A DNA stretch of 64,000 nt, taken from the NCBI RefSeq assembly GCF_018448885.1, contig NZ_RCWB01000003.1, forward strand, positions 152,994 through 216,993, written 5' to 3'. Positions within the stretch are counted from its first letter, which is position 1; each line of letters begins with the position of its first letter. The stretch is from Photorhabdus caribbeanensis (lineage in GTDB: Bacteria > Pseudomonadota > Gammaproteobacteria > Enterobacterales > Enterobacteriaceae). Positions 46,870-61,704 of the stretch are shown here, in pieces. The notes beneath the pieces were generated by a model. It did not search any database and was not told the origin of the DNA. It saw only the letters and a program-made list of their open reading frames with translations. A program made the translations under genes and the position numbers.

Positions 46870-47625
46870 ATGGTAGACCAAACGAAACAAACCACACATT
46901 TTGGTTTCCGTACTGTAGCAAAGGATGAAAAAGCAGGCATGGTGGCTGATGTGTTTCATTCTGTTGCGACAAAATACGATTTAATGAATGATTTAATGTC
47001 GTTTGGCATCCATCGTATTTGGAAGCGTGTGGCTATTGATGCCAGTGGTGTGCGCCGAGGTCATAGGATACTTGATTTAGCTGGTGGTACCGGAGATCTG
47101 ACCGCCAAATTTTCTCGTATAGTTGGTGAGAAAGGTGAAGTTGTTCTTGCTGATATCAATGAATCTATGCTGAAGGTTGGGCGTGAGAAATTACGTGATG
47201 CTGGTATTGTTGGTAATGTCAGCTATGTGCAAGCCAATGCGGAAGCGTTGCCTTTCCCTGATAACTATTTTAATTGCATCACTATCTCTTTTGGTCTGCG
47301 CAATGTTACCGAAAAAGAAAAAGCCCTGCGTTCTATGTTTCGGGTGTTGAAGCCGGGTGGACGTTTATTGGTACTTGAGTTTTCTAAACCTTTGTTCACA
47401 CCGTTAAGCAAAGCGTATGATGCTTATTCTTTCCATGTACTACCAAAAATTGGTCAGGTTTTTGTGCAGGATGCTGATAGTTATCGTTATCTGGCGGAAT
47501 CCATCCGTATGCATCCTGATCAGGAAACGCTTAAGACGATGATGGAAGAGGCTGGTTTTGAGCAGGTGACTTATACCAATATGACTGGCGGCATTGTTGC
47601 ACTACACAGAGGTTTTAAATTCTGA
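46870..47625 (+). CDS. ubiE: Ubiquinone/menaquinone C-methyltransferase
   Basis: 251 residues from ATG 46870, identical in length to E. coli UbiE; the frame is open from 46846 but the family starts here ([13 protein letters not shown]). Motif [18 protein letters not shown]-like [11 protein letters not shown] and LVLEFSKP are present. It adds the ring methyl group in both ubiquinone and menaquinone synthesis. First of the ubiE-ubiJ-ubiB group, with one base between its stop and the ubiJ start. Confidence 0.97.
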   Translation: MVDQTKQTTHFGFRTVAKDEKAGMVADVFHSVATKYDLMNDLMSFGIHRIWKRVAIDASGVRRGHRILDLAGGTGDLTAKFSRIVGEKGEVVLADINESMLKVGREKLRDAGIVGNVSYVQANAEALPFPDNYFNCITISFGLRNVTEKEKALRSMFRVLKPGGRLLVLEFSKPLFTPLSKAYDAYSFHVLPKIGQVFVQDADSYRYLAESIRMHPDQETLKTMMEEAGFEQVTYTNMTGGIVALHRGFKF

Positions 47626-47626
47626 G

Positions 47627-48277
47627 ATGGAAAGACCATCACTGAGTACAGCTATTAATTCCACACTTACGCCGGTTTTAACCGCAGTGATGGAAACATC
47701 ATTGAATTACCTGTTGTACCGTGAACCGGTGTTAAGGCCAGCCCGTATGCGGCTGGTAGACAAAGTTTTGTCGATCGAATTAAAAGAAATGAATACACCA
47801 CTTACATTGGTGTTTAGTGAGAAACAGGTGGATGTATTAAGCCAATGGGGCGAATCTGCCGATTGTACGGTTAAAACTCACTTTTCTGCTTTGCTTAAGC
47901 TACGGGATCGCCAACAAATTTCCAAGTTGCTTAATAGCGGTGAAATGGTTATTGAAGGGGATATGCAGGTTGTTCAGCAATGGTCTGCTTTGTTAGATAT
48001 GGTTGAATGGGATTTGGCCCATTATCTTTCTCCTTATTTCGGGGATATCGCTGCCGAAAGTATTAATCAAGTCCTTAAAAAAGGATTTCAGTTTGTTTCC
48101 AGTTCAATGGCATGCCAGAAAAATTATCTGGCGGAAGCGTTAACAGAAGAATGGAAACTGGCCCCAAATCAGCTTGAAGTGGCTTATTTCAGTGAAGAAG
48201 TTAGCATGTTGGCCAAAGATATCGAGAAAATAGAGCAACGATTGGCAGTGTTAGAGGGAAAATATGACTCCAGGTGA
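47627..48277 (+). CDS. ubiJ: Ubiquinone biosynthesis accessory factor UbiJ
   Basis: 216 residues from ATG 47627; an earlier ATG at 47594 overlaps the ubiE end and is less likely. It contains an SCP2-like lipid-binding domain (residues about 40-130: [32 protein letters not shown]) and a C-terminal coiled coil ([18 protein letters not shown]). UbiJ scaffolds the soluble Ubi complex and binds the hydrophobic intermediates. It overlaps the ubiB start by 14 bp. Confidence 0.93.
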   Translation: MERPSLSTAINSTLTPVLTAVMETSLNYLLYREPVLRPARMRLVDKVLSIELKEMNTPLTLVFSEKQVDVLSQWGESADCTVKTHFSALLKLRDRQQISKLLNSGEMVIEGDMQVVQQWSALLDMVEWDLAHYLSPYFGDIAAESINQVLKKGFQFVSSSMACQKNYLAEALTEEWKLAPNQLEVAYFSEEVSMLAKDIEKIEQRLAVLEGKYDSR

Positions 48278-49904
48278 ATTAAGGCGCCTTTATTTGATCA
48301 TTCGGGTTTTTCTTTCTTACGGATTGGATGAACTCATTCCTCGGATTCGCTTAACCTGGCCTCTTCGTTTTGGTCGTTATTTATTGTTCTGGATACCGAA
48401 TAGACATAAAGATAAATCACTTGGAGAGAGACTGCGACTTGCCTTACAGGAATTAGGGCCTGTTTGGATTAAATTTGGACAAATGCTTTCAACGCGGCGT
48501 GATCTGTTTCCTCCCGCGATAGCGGATCAATTGGCATTGTTGCAAGACCGAGTTGCCTCTTTTGATGGTGCTTTGGCGCGTCAATATATTGAAACTGCTT
48601 TAGGAGGGCCACTAGAAACTTGGTTTGATGATTTTGAACCTATTGCTCTGGCCTCTGCTTCAATTGCTCAGGTCCATACTGCTCGGTTAAAAGAGAATGG
48701 ACAGGAAATTGTTATCAAAGTCATTCGTCCTGATATTCTGCCGATTATCAAAGCGGATATCCGATTAATGTACCGTCTGGCTAATTGGGTACCGATGTTG
48801 TTGCCCGATGGACGCCGTTTACGTCCTCGTGAAGTTGTGCGGGAATACGAGAAGACGTTAATTGATGAACTGAATTTGTTGCGTGAAGCGGCGAATGCAA
48901 TTCAACTCCGCCGTAATTTCGAAAATAGTTCAACGCTTTATGTACCGGAAATTTATTCTGATTATTGTCGTGAAAATGTTCTGGTGATGGAGCGGGTTTA
49001 TGGTATTCCTGTTTCTGATATTGAAGCATTAGAAGCGCAGAATACCAATATGAAATTGCTGGCTGAACGGGGAGTGCAGGTCTTTTTTACACAGGTTTTT
49101 CGCGATAGCTTCTTCCATGCGGATATGCATCCGGGAAATATTTTTGTCAGCTATGAACATCCTGAAGATCCGTTTTATATTGGTATTGATTACGGTATTG
49201 TTGGTTCTCTTAATAAAGATGATAAACGTTATTTGGCTGAGAATTTTATTGCTTTCTTTAATCGTGATTACCGGAAAGTTGCTGAACTTCATGTGGATTC
49301 AGGTTGGGTTCCTAGTGATACCAATGTTGAAGATTTTGAATTTGCAATCCGTACGGTTTGTGAGCCAATATTTGAGAAGCCGCTTGCTGAAATTTCATTT
49401 GGTCATGTACTTCTGAATCTATTTAATACTGCACGTCGTTTTAATATGGCAGTGCAGCCTCAGTTAGTGCTTCTACAGAAGACGCTTTTGTATGTAGAAG
49501 GACTAGGACGGCAACTCTATCCACAGCTTGATTTGTGGAAAACAGCAAAACCATTCCTGGAGGAGTGGTTACATAGCCAGGTTGGATTGCCTGCTGTTAT
49601 CCGAGCATTGAAAGAAAGGGCGCCTTATTGGGCAGAAAAGTTGCCAGAACTACCTGAATTAGTGTATGACAGTCTTCAGCAGCATAAACATTTGCAGGTG
49701 ACTATTGAGAAGTTATCAGGTCATTTGAAAGGGCAGCAGATAAAACAGCGACAGTCTCAGTATTTGCTTGGTGTTGGTGCGACACTGTTTTTTTGTGGCA
49801 GTCTGTTTTTATTGTCTGGTTTAGCAAATATTCCTTGGTTGTTTATAGGCGCAGGTACCGTTTCATGGTTGTTTGGCTGGTGTCGTCTGAGTAAAGTTGA
49901 GTAA
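48264..49904 (+). CDS. ubiB: Ubiquinone biosynthesis ATPase/kinase-like protein UbiB
   Basis: 546 residues, the normal length. Kinase-like ADCK fold with the KxGQ motif ([15 protein letters not shown]), the alanine-rich nucleotide loop ([13 protein letters not shown]), [10 protein letters not shown], and the DFG-like IDYGIVG. Two hydrophobic helices at the C-terminus ([34 protein letters not shown]) anchor it to the membrane. It uses ATP to help extract ubiquinone precursors. The tat operon follows after 99 bp. Confidence 0.96.
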   Translation: MTPGELRRLYLIIRVFLSYGLDELIPRIRLTWPLRFGRYLLFWIPNRHKDKSLGERLRLALQELGPVWIKFGQMLSTRRDLFPPAIADQLALLQDRVASFDGALARQYIETALGGPLETWFDDFEPIALASASIAQVHTARLKENGQEIVIKVIRPDILPIIKADIRLMYRLANWVPMLLPDGRRLRPREVVREYEKTLIDELNLLREAANAIQLRRNFENSSTLYVPEIYSDYCRENVLVMERVYGIPVSDIEALEAQNTNMKLLAERGVQVFFTQVFRDSFFHADMHPGNIFVSYEHPEDPFYIGIDYGIVGSLNKDDKRYLAENFIAFFNRDYRKVAELHVDSGWVPSDTNVEDFEFAIRTVCEPIFEKPLAEISFGHVLLNLFNTARRFNMAVQPQLVLLQKTLLYVEGLGRQLYPQLDLWKTAKPFLEEWLHSQVGLPAVIRALKERAPYWAEKLPELPELVYDSLQQHKHLQVTIEKLSGHLKGQQIKQRQSQYLLGVGATLFFCGSLFLLSGLANIPWLFIGAGTVSWLFGWCRLSKVE

Positions 49905-50003
49905 AATTTGTCTTAGGACAGATTTTTTTTGAAGGCCGGTTATAGTTCGTCGTATGTATAATGAGCTATTAAAATAATCCCTGTTGAATAGAGGTAAATC
50001 AGA

Positions 50004-50264
50004 ATGGGCGGTATAAGCATTTGGCAGTTACTCATTATTGCAGTCATTGTGGTGCTGTTGTTCGGCACGAATAAACTCCGTACTTTGGGTTCTGATCTTG
50101 GGGCATCTATTAAAGGTTTTAAAAAAGCGATAGGGGATGATAATCAACCTCAACAGGCTCAAAAAACCAGTAATGATGCCGATTTTGAGACTAAAAACAT
50201 TACTGAAAAACAATCCGTAGCTCAGTCTGCAACATCTGAGAGCAAAAACAAAGAGCAGGTATAA
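50004..50264 (+). CDS. tatA: Twin-arginine translocase subunit TatA
   Basis: 86 residues. One N-terminal membrane helix ([22 protein letters not shown]) is followed by the [24 protein letters not shown] amphipathic helix and an acidic/polar tail. It forms the size-fitting pore for folded proteins with twin-arginine signals. First gene of tatABC, three bases before tatB. At least one probable substrate, the dioxygenase at 40522, is in this window. Confidence 0.96.
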   Translation: MGGISIWQLLIIAVIVVLLFGTNKLRTLGSDLGASIKGFKKAIGDDNQPQQAQKTSNDADFETKNITEKQSVAQSATSESKNKEQV

Positions 50265-50267
50265 ACC

Positions 50268-50711
50268 GTGTTTGACATTGGTTTTAGTGAGCTGCTGCTG
50301 GTTATGGTTATTGGCTTGGTGGTTTTGGGGCCAGAACGGCTACCGGTGGCAGTAAAAACAGTTGCTGGTTGGATTAGGGCGCTGCGCTCTTTAGCTGCTA
50401 ACGTCCAAAATGAACTGGCACAAGAACTGAAATTGCAGGAGCTCCAGGAAAGCCTGAAAAAAGTTCAAGAAGAAGCGGGGTTGCAGAATTTATCCCCAGA
50501 ACTAAAAGCTTCGATGGATGAGCTAAAAGAAGCTGCTGAGTCTTTGAAAAAAGCATACCAAAATGAACCTGATGCAGAGAGTATGAAAGCATCAGAAGTA
50601 AATGAGGCGGCACAAAAGCCGGCAGCGTCTCAGGTTGAGGCTTCATCTCAGCCTTCTGCTCCAGTGAATGATCAAACGGCTTCTGCAACGCAGAAAAAAA
50701 CTTCTGATTAA
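50268..50711 (+). CDS. tatB: Twin-arginine translocase subunit TatB
   Basis: 147 residues from a GTG start at 50268. N-terminal helix [26 protein letters not shown], the amphipathic helix [20 protein letters not shown], and a long charged helical tail ending in a low-complexity Ser/Ala/Gln region. With TatC it forms the signal-peptide receptor. The GTG start and tight spacing are as in the operons of relatives. Confidence 0.96.
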   Translation: MFDIGFSELLLVMVIGLVVLGPERLPVAVKTVAGWIRALRSLAANVQNELAQELKLQELQESLKKVQEEAGLQNLSPELKASMDELKEAAESLKKAYQNEPDAESMKASEVNEAAQKPAASQVEASSQPSAPVNDQTASATQKKTSD

Positions 50712-50732
50712 GTTAATGGTGAACACTAAAAC

Positions 50733-51515
50733 ATGGCTGTTGATGATACCCAACCACTTATCAGTCACCTTATTGAACTGCGTAAGCGAATTCTAAACAG
50801 TTTACTTACTGTATTAGTGGTTTTTTTAGCATTGGTTTATTTTTCTAACGACATCTATCAAATGATTTCTGCGCCTTTGATTAAGCAATTGCCTCAAGGC
50901 GCCAGTATGATAGCGACAGATGTCGCTTCTCCCTTTTTTACGCCAATAAAACTGACCATTATGGTGTCGATATTCGTATCTGCGCCTATGGTTCTTTATC
51001 AAGTATGGGCATTTATTGCACCCGCGTTATATAAGCATGAACGCCGCTTGATGATCCCCCTGCTGGTTTCCAGTAGCCTGTTGTTTTATTTGGGGATGGC
51101 ATTTGCTTATTTTGTCGTATTTCCGATTGCTTTTGGATTCTTTGCTAAAACGGCGCCTGAAGGGGTGCTGATTGCAACGGATATCAGCAATTACTTAAGC
51201 TTTGTTATGGCTTTGTTTATGGCCTTTGGCGTCTCTTTTGAAGTACCCGTTGCCATTATTTTATTATGCTGGAGTGGGGTAGTTACCCCTGAGTCCTTGA
51301 AGAAAAAGCGTCCGTATATTTTGGTCGGTGCTTTTGTTGTTGGCATGTTGTTAACGCCGCCGGATGTTTTCTCGCAAACCTTGTTGGCTATTCCTATGTA
51401 TCTGCTGTTTGAACTGGGGATTTTGCTCTCCCGTTTTTATACCGGACAGCGGAAATTGGGGGAGCGTTCAGAGGACGATGAGCAGGAAGCGGCGGAAGTG
51501 AATACGGAAAAGTGA
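50733..51515 (+). CDS. tatC: Twin-arginine translocase subunit TatC
   Basis: 260 residues with six predicted spans. The family start [50 protein letters not shown] with the glutamate-free loop, and [15 protein letters not shown] are all present. It recognises the twin-arginine signal together with TatB. In E. coli tatD follows; here the operon ends with a terminator and hemB comes next. Confidence 0.97.
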   Translation: MAVDDTQPLISHLIELRKRILNSLLTVLVVFLALVYFSNDIYQMISAPLIKQLPQGASMIATDVASPFFTPIKLTIMVSIFVSAPMVLYQVWAFIAPALYKHERRLMIPLLVSSSLLFYLGMAFAYFVVFPIAFGFFAKTAPEGVLIATDISNYLSFVMALFMAFGVSFEVPVAIILLCWSGVVTPESLKKKRPYILVGAFVVGMLLTPPDVFSQTLLAIPMYLLFELGILLSRFYTGQRKLGERSEDDEQEAAEVNTEK

Positions 51516-51583
51516 TAATAGTAATCTTAACATGTTGTTCTGTAGTGCTAAGATAATTAGCACGAAGCGATAGCATATTAATT

Positions 51584-51607
51584 AACCCAGCGCACTCGCG
51601 CTGGGTT
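51584..51607 (+). terminator. Terminator between tatC and hemB
   Basis: AACCCAGCGC (51584-51593) and GCGCTGGGTT (51598-51607) form a perfect 10-bp stem with an ACTC loop, ending 17 bp before the hemB start. The hemB ribosome binding site (TAGGAG) follows directly, so the stem could also affect hemB translation. Confidence 0.7.
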
Positions 51608-51615
51608 TGAGTTAG

Positions 51616-52638
<1,023 letters not shown>

Positions 52639-52647
52639 TATTTGATT

Positions 52648-52682
52648 AAAAACGGGCGAATGTAAATTCTGCCCGTTTTTTG
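52648..52682. terminator. Bidirectional terminator between hemB and rfaH
   Basis: AAAAACGGGC (52648-52657) pairs with GCCCGTTTTT (52671-52680), with an A-run on one side and a T-run on the other, between convergent genes. Confidence 0.92.
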
Positions 52683-52687
52683 TCTGG

Positions 52688-53176
52688 TTAAAGTTTCACG
52701 AACTGCTTATTATCAAGTGCCTTAGGTAATTGTTTATTCAGAATATTAAGTAACAGAATAGAACGGGTTTCTCCATCTGGCTCATTGTAGATAGCTTGCA
52801 ATCCTTCAAAAATACCCTCGGTGATTAATACGGTATCGCCAGCCACAGGTGTATCGGGTGATACATATTCTTGCTCAGTTGCTGATACGATCTCTTTAAT
52901 CAGCGTTTCCGGTACGATAGCAGGGTGCACGCCAAAACGGACAAAGTGGCTAACACCGCGTGTTGAATTGATAGTTGTAGTATGAATAATTTCAGGATCA
53001 AACTGAACAAATAGATAATTAGGAAAAAGTGGTTCTATATTCACCGTACGTTTACCACGGGTTATTTTTTCAATTCTCGCGGTAGGAGTAAGGCAAGCAA
53101 CATCCTGTCGTTCCAGATTTTCTATTGCTCGTGAAATTTGCCCACGTTTACAGTAAATGAGGTACCAGTTTTCCAT
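52688..53176 (-). CDS. rfaH: Transcription antitermination factor RfaH
   Basis: 162 residues, the same as E. coli RfaH. NusG paralogue: N-terminal NGN domain (NWYLIYCKRGQISRAIENLERQ, then EPLFPNYLFVQFDP) and a C-terminal KOW domain (TPVAGDTVLITEGIFEGLQAI) that switches fold. It is recruited at ops sites to promote expression of long virulence and cell-surface operons. It is transcribed against hemB. The 634-bp region upstream contains a palindromic repeat. Confidence 0.96.
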   Translation of the reverse strand: MENWYLIYCKRGQISRAIENLERQDVACLTPTARIEKITRGKRTVNIEPLFPNYLFVQFDPEIIHTTTINSTRGVSHFVRFGVHPAIVPETLIKEIVSATEQEYVSPDTPVAGDTVLITEGIFEGLQAIYNEPDGETRSILLLNILNKQLPKALDNKQFVKL

Positions 53177-53515
53177 CTTTAATTAACCTTTATCCAATGA
53201 CTATTAAGCATAGCAAAATAGAAAAGGGCATTACAGGCATTATCTTAGTGATAATTGTTTAATGATGCATATTTATTGTTATGAGTGGAGTCTATGTTTT
53301 TCAGTAAAAAAGTGATGAGTAATATTTTGGTAAGTGACGGATAAAGTAATTAATATAAAATTGGTTGTTATTTGTTCTGGAAATATTAATAAAAAGAAAA
53401 ATATCAGTATTTCTGTTGAGTAATTGCAAAATTTGATAGTCATTGAGCCGTCATATGGGAAATCTGTGGTGATCGATTGGTATCTTGTGCAGTGAACCCG
53501 GAAAGGAGGTAGTGA
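53177..53515. other. AT-rich spacer upstream of rfaH
   Basis: No gene seen; an 81-codon minus-strand frame here (53279-53524) has no family resemblance. It should contain the rfaH promoter. Confidence 0.4.
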
Positions 53516-53612
53516 TATACCCAATGGATTTCAAGATGCATCGCGACGGCAAGGGAGCGAATCCCCGGGAGCATAGCGAACTATGTTACCGGGGTGAGTG
53601 CAGCCAACTAAA
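53516..53612 (+). repeat. Palindromic intergenic repeat element (copy 2)
   Basis: Second copy of the element at 44668-44781, in the opposite orientation. The core GCATAGCGAACTATG, the CCCCGGGAG and CCGGGGTGAGTGCAGCCAAC blocks and the ATTTCAAGATGCATCGCGAC end are shared. It lies between rfaH and ubiD, in non-coding DNA like the first. Confidence 0.85.
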
Positions 53613-53810
53613 CATCTTACTGAGTAATTTGATGCTCAAATATTAACTCATTAGGCTCTATTTCGTTGTATTTGACCTTAAGGTCGCAAGGTTGAATTAA
53701 CCTCGTTGCTTTTTAGTAACTTATTGGTTTACTTTGTAGTCTTCCGAAAAAAACAGAAAAAAGCTGAGTGGGATGGCTTATAATGTTTTCCCCCTTAAAA
53801 ACCGGCATAA

Positions 53811-55292
53811 ATGAATAGTATGAAATACCGTGACTTAAGAGATTTTCTAACCTTATTGGAACATAAAGGTGAGTTGAAACGCATCAGTTTTGAAGTTGAT
53901 CCTTATTTAGAGATGACTGAGATTGCAGATCGTACTCTTCGCGTTGGTGGACCTGCCTTGTTGTTTGAAAATCCCAAAGGTTATTCGATGCCTGTATTGT
54001 GTAATTTGTTCGGCACTGCTGAGCGTGTTGCTATGGGGATGGGGCAAAAAGATGTTAAAGCTTTGCATGATGTAGGTAAGCTGCTAGCTTTTTTGAAAGA
54101 ACCCGATCCTCCGAAAGGTTTTCGTGATTTACTGGATAAGCTACCGAAATTTAAGCAAGTCCTTAATATGCCAACTAAACGGCTTAATACTGCGCCTTGT
54201 CAGGAACATGTTTCGGTTGGTGACGATGTAGATTTAACCCGTATTCCGATCATGCATTGTTGGCCGGAGGATGCTGCGCCATTGATTACTTGGGGGCTGA
54301 CAGTAACTCGTGGTCCGAATAAAGAGCGGCAGAATCTTGGTATCTATCGCCAGCAAATATTAGGTAAAAATAAACTCATTATGCGCTGGTTATCTCATCG
54401 TGGTGGTGCGCTTGATTTTCAGGAATGGTGTCAGGCACATCCAGGAGAACGTTTCCCGGTGGCTGTTGCCTTGGGTGCGGATCCAGCGACAATATTGGGG
54501 GCTGTGACGCCGGTTCCTGACACATTGTCGGAATATGCATTTGCCGGGTTATTAAGAGGATATAAAACAGAAGTTGTGAAGTGTCTTTCAAGTAACTTGG
54601 AGGTGCCAGCAAGTGCTGAGATCGTCTTGGAGGGGTATATTGAGCCTGGCGAGTTAGCTCCAGAAGGGCCATATGGCGATCATACGGGCTATTATAATGA
54701 AGTTGATATGTTCCCGGTGTTCACTGTGACACATATTACTCAGCGGCATGATGCTATTTATCATTCGACTTATACTGGCCGCCCGCCGGATGAACCTGCT
54801 GTGTTGGGGGTTGCATTGAATGAGGTGCTGGTACCGATTTTACAAAAACAGTTTCCTGAAATTGTCGATTTTTATCTGCCTCCTGAAGGGTGTTCCTATC
54901 GTCTTGCCGTCGTGACTATGAAGAAACAATATCCGGGTCATGCCAAGCGGGTCATGATGGGGGTTTGGTCATATCTACGGCAATTTATGTATACAAAGTT
55001 TGTTATTGTTTGTGATGATGATATCAATGCCAGAGACTGGAGCGATGTCATTTGGGCAATCACTACGCGAATGGACCCGGCAAGAGATACAGTATTAATG
55101 GAGAATACTCCGATAGATTATCTCGATTTTGCATCGCCAGTTTCAGGATTAGGTTCGAAAATGGGAATGGATGCAACGAATAAGTGGCCGGGAGAGACGC
55201 AGAGGGAATGGGGACGTCCTATTGTGATGAGTGAAGAAGTGCGTACCCGCGTCGACAAAATCTGGGATGAATTAGATATTTTAGGACCATAA
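53811..55292 (+). CDS. ubiD: 3-octaprenyl-4-hydroxybenzoate decarboxylase
   Basis: 493 residues. Start [12 protein letters not shown] parallels E. coli UbiD (MDAMKYNDLRDF). The enzyme uses prenylated FMN to decarboxylate the ubiquinone precursor. Conserved blocks [43 protein letters not shown] and the E-x-P-P-E segment ([17 protein letters not shown]) are intact. It is 10 bp upstream of fre, as in E. coli, and probably co-transcribed with it. Confidence 0.97.
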   Translation: MNSMKYRDLRDFLTLLEHKGELKRISFEVDPYLEMTEIADRTLRVGGPALLFENPKGYSMPVLCNLFGTAERVAMGMGQKDVKALHDVGKLLAFLKEPDPPKGFRDLLDKLPKFKQVLNMPTKRLNTAPCQEHVSVGDDVDLTRIPIMHCWPEDAAPLITWGLTVTRGPNKERQNLGIYRQQILGKNKLIMRWLSHRGGALDFQEWCQAHPGERFPVAVALGADPATILGAVTPVPDTLSEYAFAGLLRGYKTEVVKCLSSNLEVPASAEIVLEGYIEPGELAPEGPYGDHTGYYNEVDMFPVFTVTHITQRHDAIYHSTYTGRPPDEPAVLGVALNEVLVPILQKQFPEIVDFYLPPEGCSYRLAVVTMKKQYPGHAKRVMMGVWSYLRQFMYTKFVIVCDDDINARDWSDVIWAITTRMDPARDTVLMENTPIDYLDFASPVSGLGSKMGMDATNKWPGETQREWGRPIVMSEEVRTRVDKIWDELDILGP

Positions 55293-55302
55293 GAGGGAAC
55301 GC

Positions 55303-56004
55303 ATGACAACACTGAGCTGCAAAGTAACCTCTGTAGAGGCTATTACTGATACGGTTTATCGGGTACGGTTACTTCCCGATTCTCCGTTCTCATTCCGCGC
55401 CGGTCAGTATCTGATGGTGGTAATGGATGAGAGAGATAAACGTCCGTTTTCAATGGCATCAACGCCTTCAGAAAAGGAATTTATTGAATTACATATTGGT
55501 GCTTCTGAACTGAATTTGTATGCAATGGCTGTGATGGATAGAATTTTGGATCAGAAAGTGATCAATATTGATATCCCTCATGGTAAAGCTTGGTTCCGTC
55601 AAAGCAGCGCTAATCCATTGTTATTAATTGCCGGCGGTACGGGGTTTTCTTACACCCGTTCAATATTATTGACAGCGTTGGAAGAACAACCTGAGCGTCA
55701 GATCTCTATGTATTGGGGAGGCAGAGAATTACAACATTTATATGACCTTGCTGAATTACAGTTACTTACAGAGCGCTATCCTAATTTGAAGGTTGTTCCG
55801 GTTGTTGAACAGTCAGAGAATGGTTGGTGTGGACGTACAGGAACAGTGCTTAAAGCAGTATTAGAGGATTTTGGTAGTTTGGTCAATTATGATATCTACA
55901 TTGCAGGGCGATTTGAAATGGCAAAAATTGCTCGTGAGCGTTTTTGTGGTGAGCGTGATGCTTCTGCTGACAACATGTATGGTGATGCTTTCGAATTCAT
56001 TTAA
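55303..56004 (+). CDS. fre: NAD(P)H-flavin reductase
   Basis: 233 residues, as in E. coli. Ferredoxin-reductase-like fold with the flavin-binding RPFSMAS motif, the NAD-binding [10 protein letters not shown] loop and a C-terminal AGRFEMAK segment. It reduces free flavins, supplying FMNH2 or FADH2 for iron reduction and flavin-dependent enzymes. In bioluminescent relatives such reductases (luxG/fre) feed luciferase. The pairing with ubiD, whose prenylated-FMN cofactor needs reduced FMN, makes functional sense. Confidence 0.96.
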   Translation: MTTLSCKVTSVEAITDTVYRVRLLPDSPFSFRAGQYLMVVMDERDKRPFSMASTPSEKEFIELHIGASELNLYAMAVMDRILDQKVINIDIPHGKAWFRQSSANPLLLIAGGTGFSYTRSILLTALEEQPERQISMYWGGRELQHLYDLAELQLLTERYPNLKVVPVVEQSENGWCGRTGTVLKAVLEDFGSLVNYDIYIAGRFEMAKIARERFCGERDASADNMYGDAFEFI

Positions 56005-56010
56005 AATAAT

Positions 56011-56040
56011 AAAAAAACCCGCCCCTGACAGGCGGGAATT
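56011..56040 (-). terminator. Terminator of fadBA (and end of fre)
   Basis: CCCGCC (56018-56023) pairs with GGCGGG (56031-56036); the A-run on the left reads as a T-run for minus-strand transcripts. It lies between the convergent fre and fadA stops. Confidence 0.88.
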
Positions 56041-56084
56041 ACGGCAACAACGACTCAGTTATAATAATTCTTACAAATAAGTTC

Positions 56085-59449
<3,365 letters not shown>

Positions 59450-59475
59450 GTCGTTCTCCTAAATGAGCGCATACC

Positions 59476-59492
59476 ATCTGGTATGACCAGAT
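59476..59492. promoter_or_regulatory. FadR operator upstream of fadB
   Basis: ATCTGGTATGACCAGAT is a perfect 8+8 palindrome around one base and differs by a single central-region base from the E. coli fadB operator ATCTGGTACGACCAGAT. FadR would repress fadBA until long-chain acyl-CoA releases it. Confidence 0.92.
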
Positions 59493-59721
59493 GGGTTTGA
59501 TTGTGGTTATTATGTTAAGTAAATGCAAATGAGTGATTAGTTTTTTGCAAGGGTGATCACAAGTGAGATTTGTATCTCATTGACAATAATTGTTTTTATA
59601 TTTTGATAAATAAGGTGTTAGCGGGAGCCGATAAATTGAGAGGGTTTTGCGTGATACCTGCAAATATCAATGGCTGTGATAAGCTAATGGTTTAGCCATA
59701 GAATAAAAAAGGTCAATTGAA

Positions 59722-61056
59722 ATGGAAAAGTTGGCATCTCTGTACCGCGAACATATCTCTACATTGCAGCAACGTACCTGTGAAGCATTGGCCCGTAATC
59801 AATTTGATGCTTTGCTGATTCACTCCGGTGAGTTACAGCGTATTTTTCTTGATGATAGAGACTACCCCTTCAAAGTTAACACTCACTTCAAAGCTTGGGT
59901 ACCAGTAACTAAAGTGCCTAATTGCTGGTTGTGGGTAGATGGTATTAATAAGCCTAAATTATGGTTTTACTCACCGGTAGATTATTGGCATAGTGTAGAA
60001 CCGCTGCCGACTAGTTACTGGACTAAAGAAGTTGAAATGATTCATCTGGCAAATGCTGGAGATATCAATTCAGTGTTAAGCACTTATGTGAAACAGAATG
60101 TTGCTTACATTGGTTGTTCACCACAAAGAGCAAAAGAGATTGGTTTCTCTGAACACAATATTAATCCAAAGTCTGTCCTTGATTATTTGCATTTCTATCG
60201 TTCATACAAAACAGATTATGAACTAGCCTGTATGCGTGAAGCACAAAAAACGGCTGTTGTAGGACATTTGGCAGCTTATGAAGCATTTCAGGCTGGAATG
60301 AGTGAATTTGATATTAATATCTCTTATCTTATGGCAACAGGTCATCGTGATACAGATGTACCTTATGACAATATTATTGCTATGAATGAGAATGCTGCTG
60401 TTTTGCATTACACTGTATTGCAGCACAATACTCCTTCAGAGATACGTAGTTTCCTGATTGATGCCGGTGCTGAATATAATGGTTATGCAGCAGATATCAC
60501 CCGTACTTATTCAGCAAAAAGCAATAACGAATTTTCTTCTTTAATTAAAGATATGAATGCTGAACAAAAAGCACTAATCAGTACAATTAAAGCAGGCGTT
60601 CGCTATACCGAATATCATATTCAGATGCATCATCGGATTGCTAAGTTATTGAAAAAACATGGTATCGTGAAAGATGTCAGTGAAGAAGTCATGGTTGAAA
60701 AAGGGCTGACAACGCCATTCTTTCCACATGGCCTTGGTCATCCTCTTGGATTACAGGTCCATGATGCGGCAGGGTTTATGCAGGATGATACAGGTACACA
60801 TTTAGCAGCTCCCGATAGGTATCCTTATCTGCGTTGTACCCGTATTCTGGAGCCTCGTATGGTCCTGACTATTGAGCCAGGTCTTTATTTCATCGAATCT
60901 CTGCTTGCACCTTGGCGTGAAAGTGAATTCAGCAAACATTTTGACTGGAATAAAATCGGGATGTTTAAACCTTTCGGTGGTATTCGTATCGAAGACAACA
61001 TTGTGATCCATGAAAATAAAGTGGAAAACATGACCAGGGATCTTCAATTGCCATAA
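59722..61056 (+). CDS. pepQ: Xaa-Pro dipeptidase
   Basis: 444 residues (E. coli 443). Cytoplasmic Mn-dependent prolidase of the pita-bread fold. Metal ligands are seen in order: two aspartates in [19 protein letters not shown], histidine in [13 protein letters not shown], glutamate in TIEPGLYFI and glutamate in [10 protein letters not shown]. It splits dipeptides with C-terminal proline. Divergent from fadB across 272 bp; its stop overlaps the yigZ start by one base (TAATG). Confidence 0.96.
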   Translation: MEKLASLYREHISTLQQRTCEALARNQFDALLIHSGELQRIFLDDRDYPFKVNTHFKAWVPVTKVPNCWLWVDGINKPKLWFYSPVDYWHSVEPLPTSYWTKEVEMIHLANAGDINSVLSTYVKQNVAYIGCSPQRAKEIGFSEHNINPKSVLDYLHFYRSYKTDYELACMREAQKTAVVGHLAAYEAFQAGMSEFDINISYLMATGHRDTDVPYDNIIAMNENAAVLHYTVLQHNTPSEIRSFLIDAGAEYNGYAADITRTYSAKSNNEFSSLIKDMNAEQKALISTIKAGVRYTEYHIQMHHRIAKLLKKHGIVKDVSEEVMVEKGLTTPFFPHGLGHPLGLQVHDAAGFMQDDTGTHLAAPDRYPYLRCTRILEPRMVLTIEPGLYFIESLLAPWRESEFSKHFDWNKIGMFKPFGGIRIEDNIVIHENKVENMTRDLQLP

Positions 61057-61667
61057 TGAAGCCTTATTTGATACCAGCAGCTTCAGTGAGTTTTACTGAA
61101 GAGATTAAAAAAAGTCGCTTTATTACCTTGCTGGAGCATACTTGCGGGGTGGATGAGGCCAAGGAGTTTATCCAGCAAGTCAAAGCTCAGTACCCTGATG
61201 CCCGCCATCACTGCTGGGCATTTGTTGCTGGTGCGCCGGATGATTCACAACAATTGGGTTTTTCAGATGATGGTGAGCCTTCTGGGACCGCAGGTAAGCC
61301 GATGTTATCCCAGCTTATGGGAAATAATATTGGTGAAATAACCGCGGTTGTTGTCCGTTATTTTGGTGGAATAAAATTAGGTACCGGTGGGTTAGTAAGG
61401 GCATATGGAAGTGGTGTCCAACAGGCGCTGAAGTTGCTGGAAACGAAATATAAGGTTCCACAGAAACTCTGTTCCTTGCAGTGTGAATATGCCCATATCT
61501 CTATGATTGAACAGTTATTACAGAAATCATCAGGGCAAATTATTTCCAGTGAGTATGCAGAGAATGTTACTTTGCGGATTTCACTTCCAACTACCTTAGT
61601 GGGGGAAGTCGGTGATAAATTACGTGATCTAAGTCGTGGTGTACTGCATTTAACACCTGATCTGTAA
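61056..61667 (+). CDS. yigZ: IMPACT-family protein YigZ
   Basis: 203 residues. N-terminal UPF0029 domain with FSDDGEPSGTAGKPML and VVVRYFGGIKLGTGGLVRAYG, the IMPACT family hallmark, and a C-terminal DUF1949 ferredoxin-like domain (about 140-200). The molecular function is not established; eukaryotic IMPACT regulates Gcn2. It is translationally coupled to pepQ and is followed by trkH after 37 bp, the same order as in E. coli. Confidence 0.93.
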   Translation: MKPYLIPAASVSFTEEIKKSRFITLLEHTCGVDEAKEFIQQVKAQYPDARHHCWAFVAGAPDDSQQLGFSDDGEPSGTAGKPMLSQLMGNNIGEITAVVVRYFGGIKLGTGGLVRAYGSGVQQALKLLETKYKVPQKLCSLQCEYAHISMIEQLLQKSSGQIISSEYAENVTLRISLPTTLVGEVGDKLRDLSRGVLHLTPDL

Positions 61668-61704
61668 ATATTCTCTGTAACTGGATTTCTAAGGAACCAG
61701 CTAA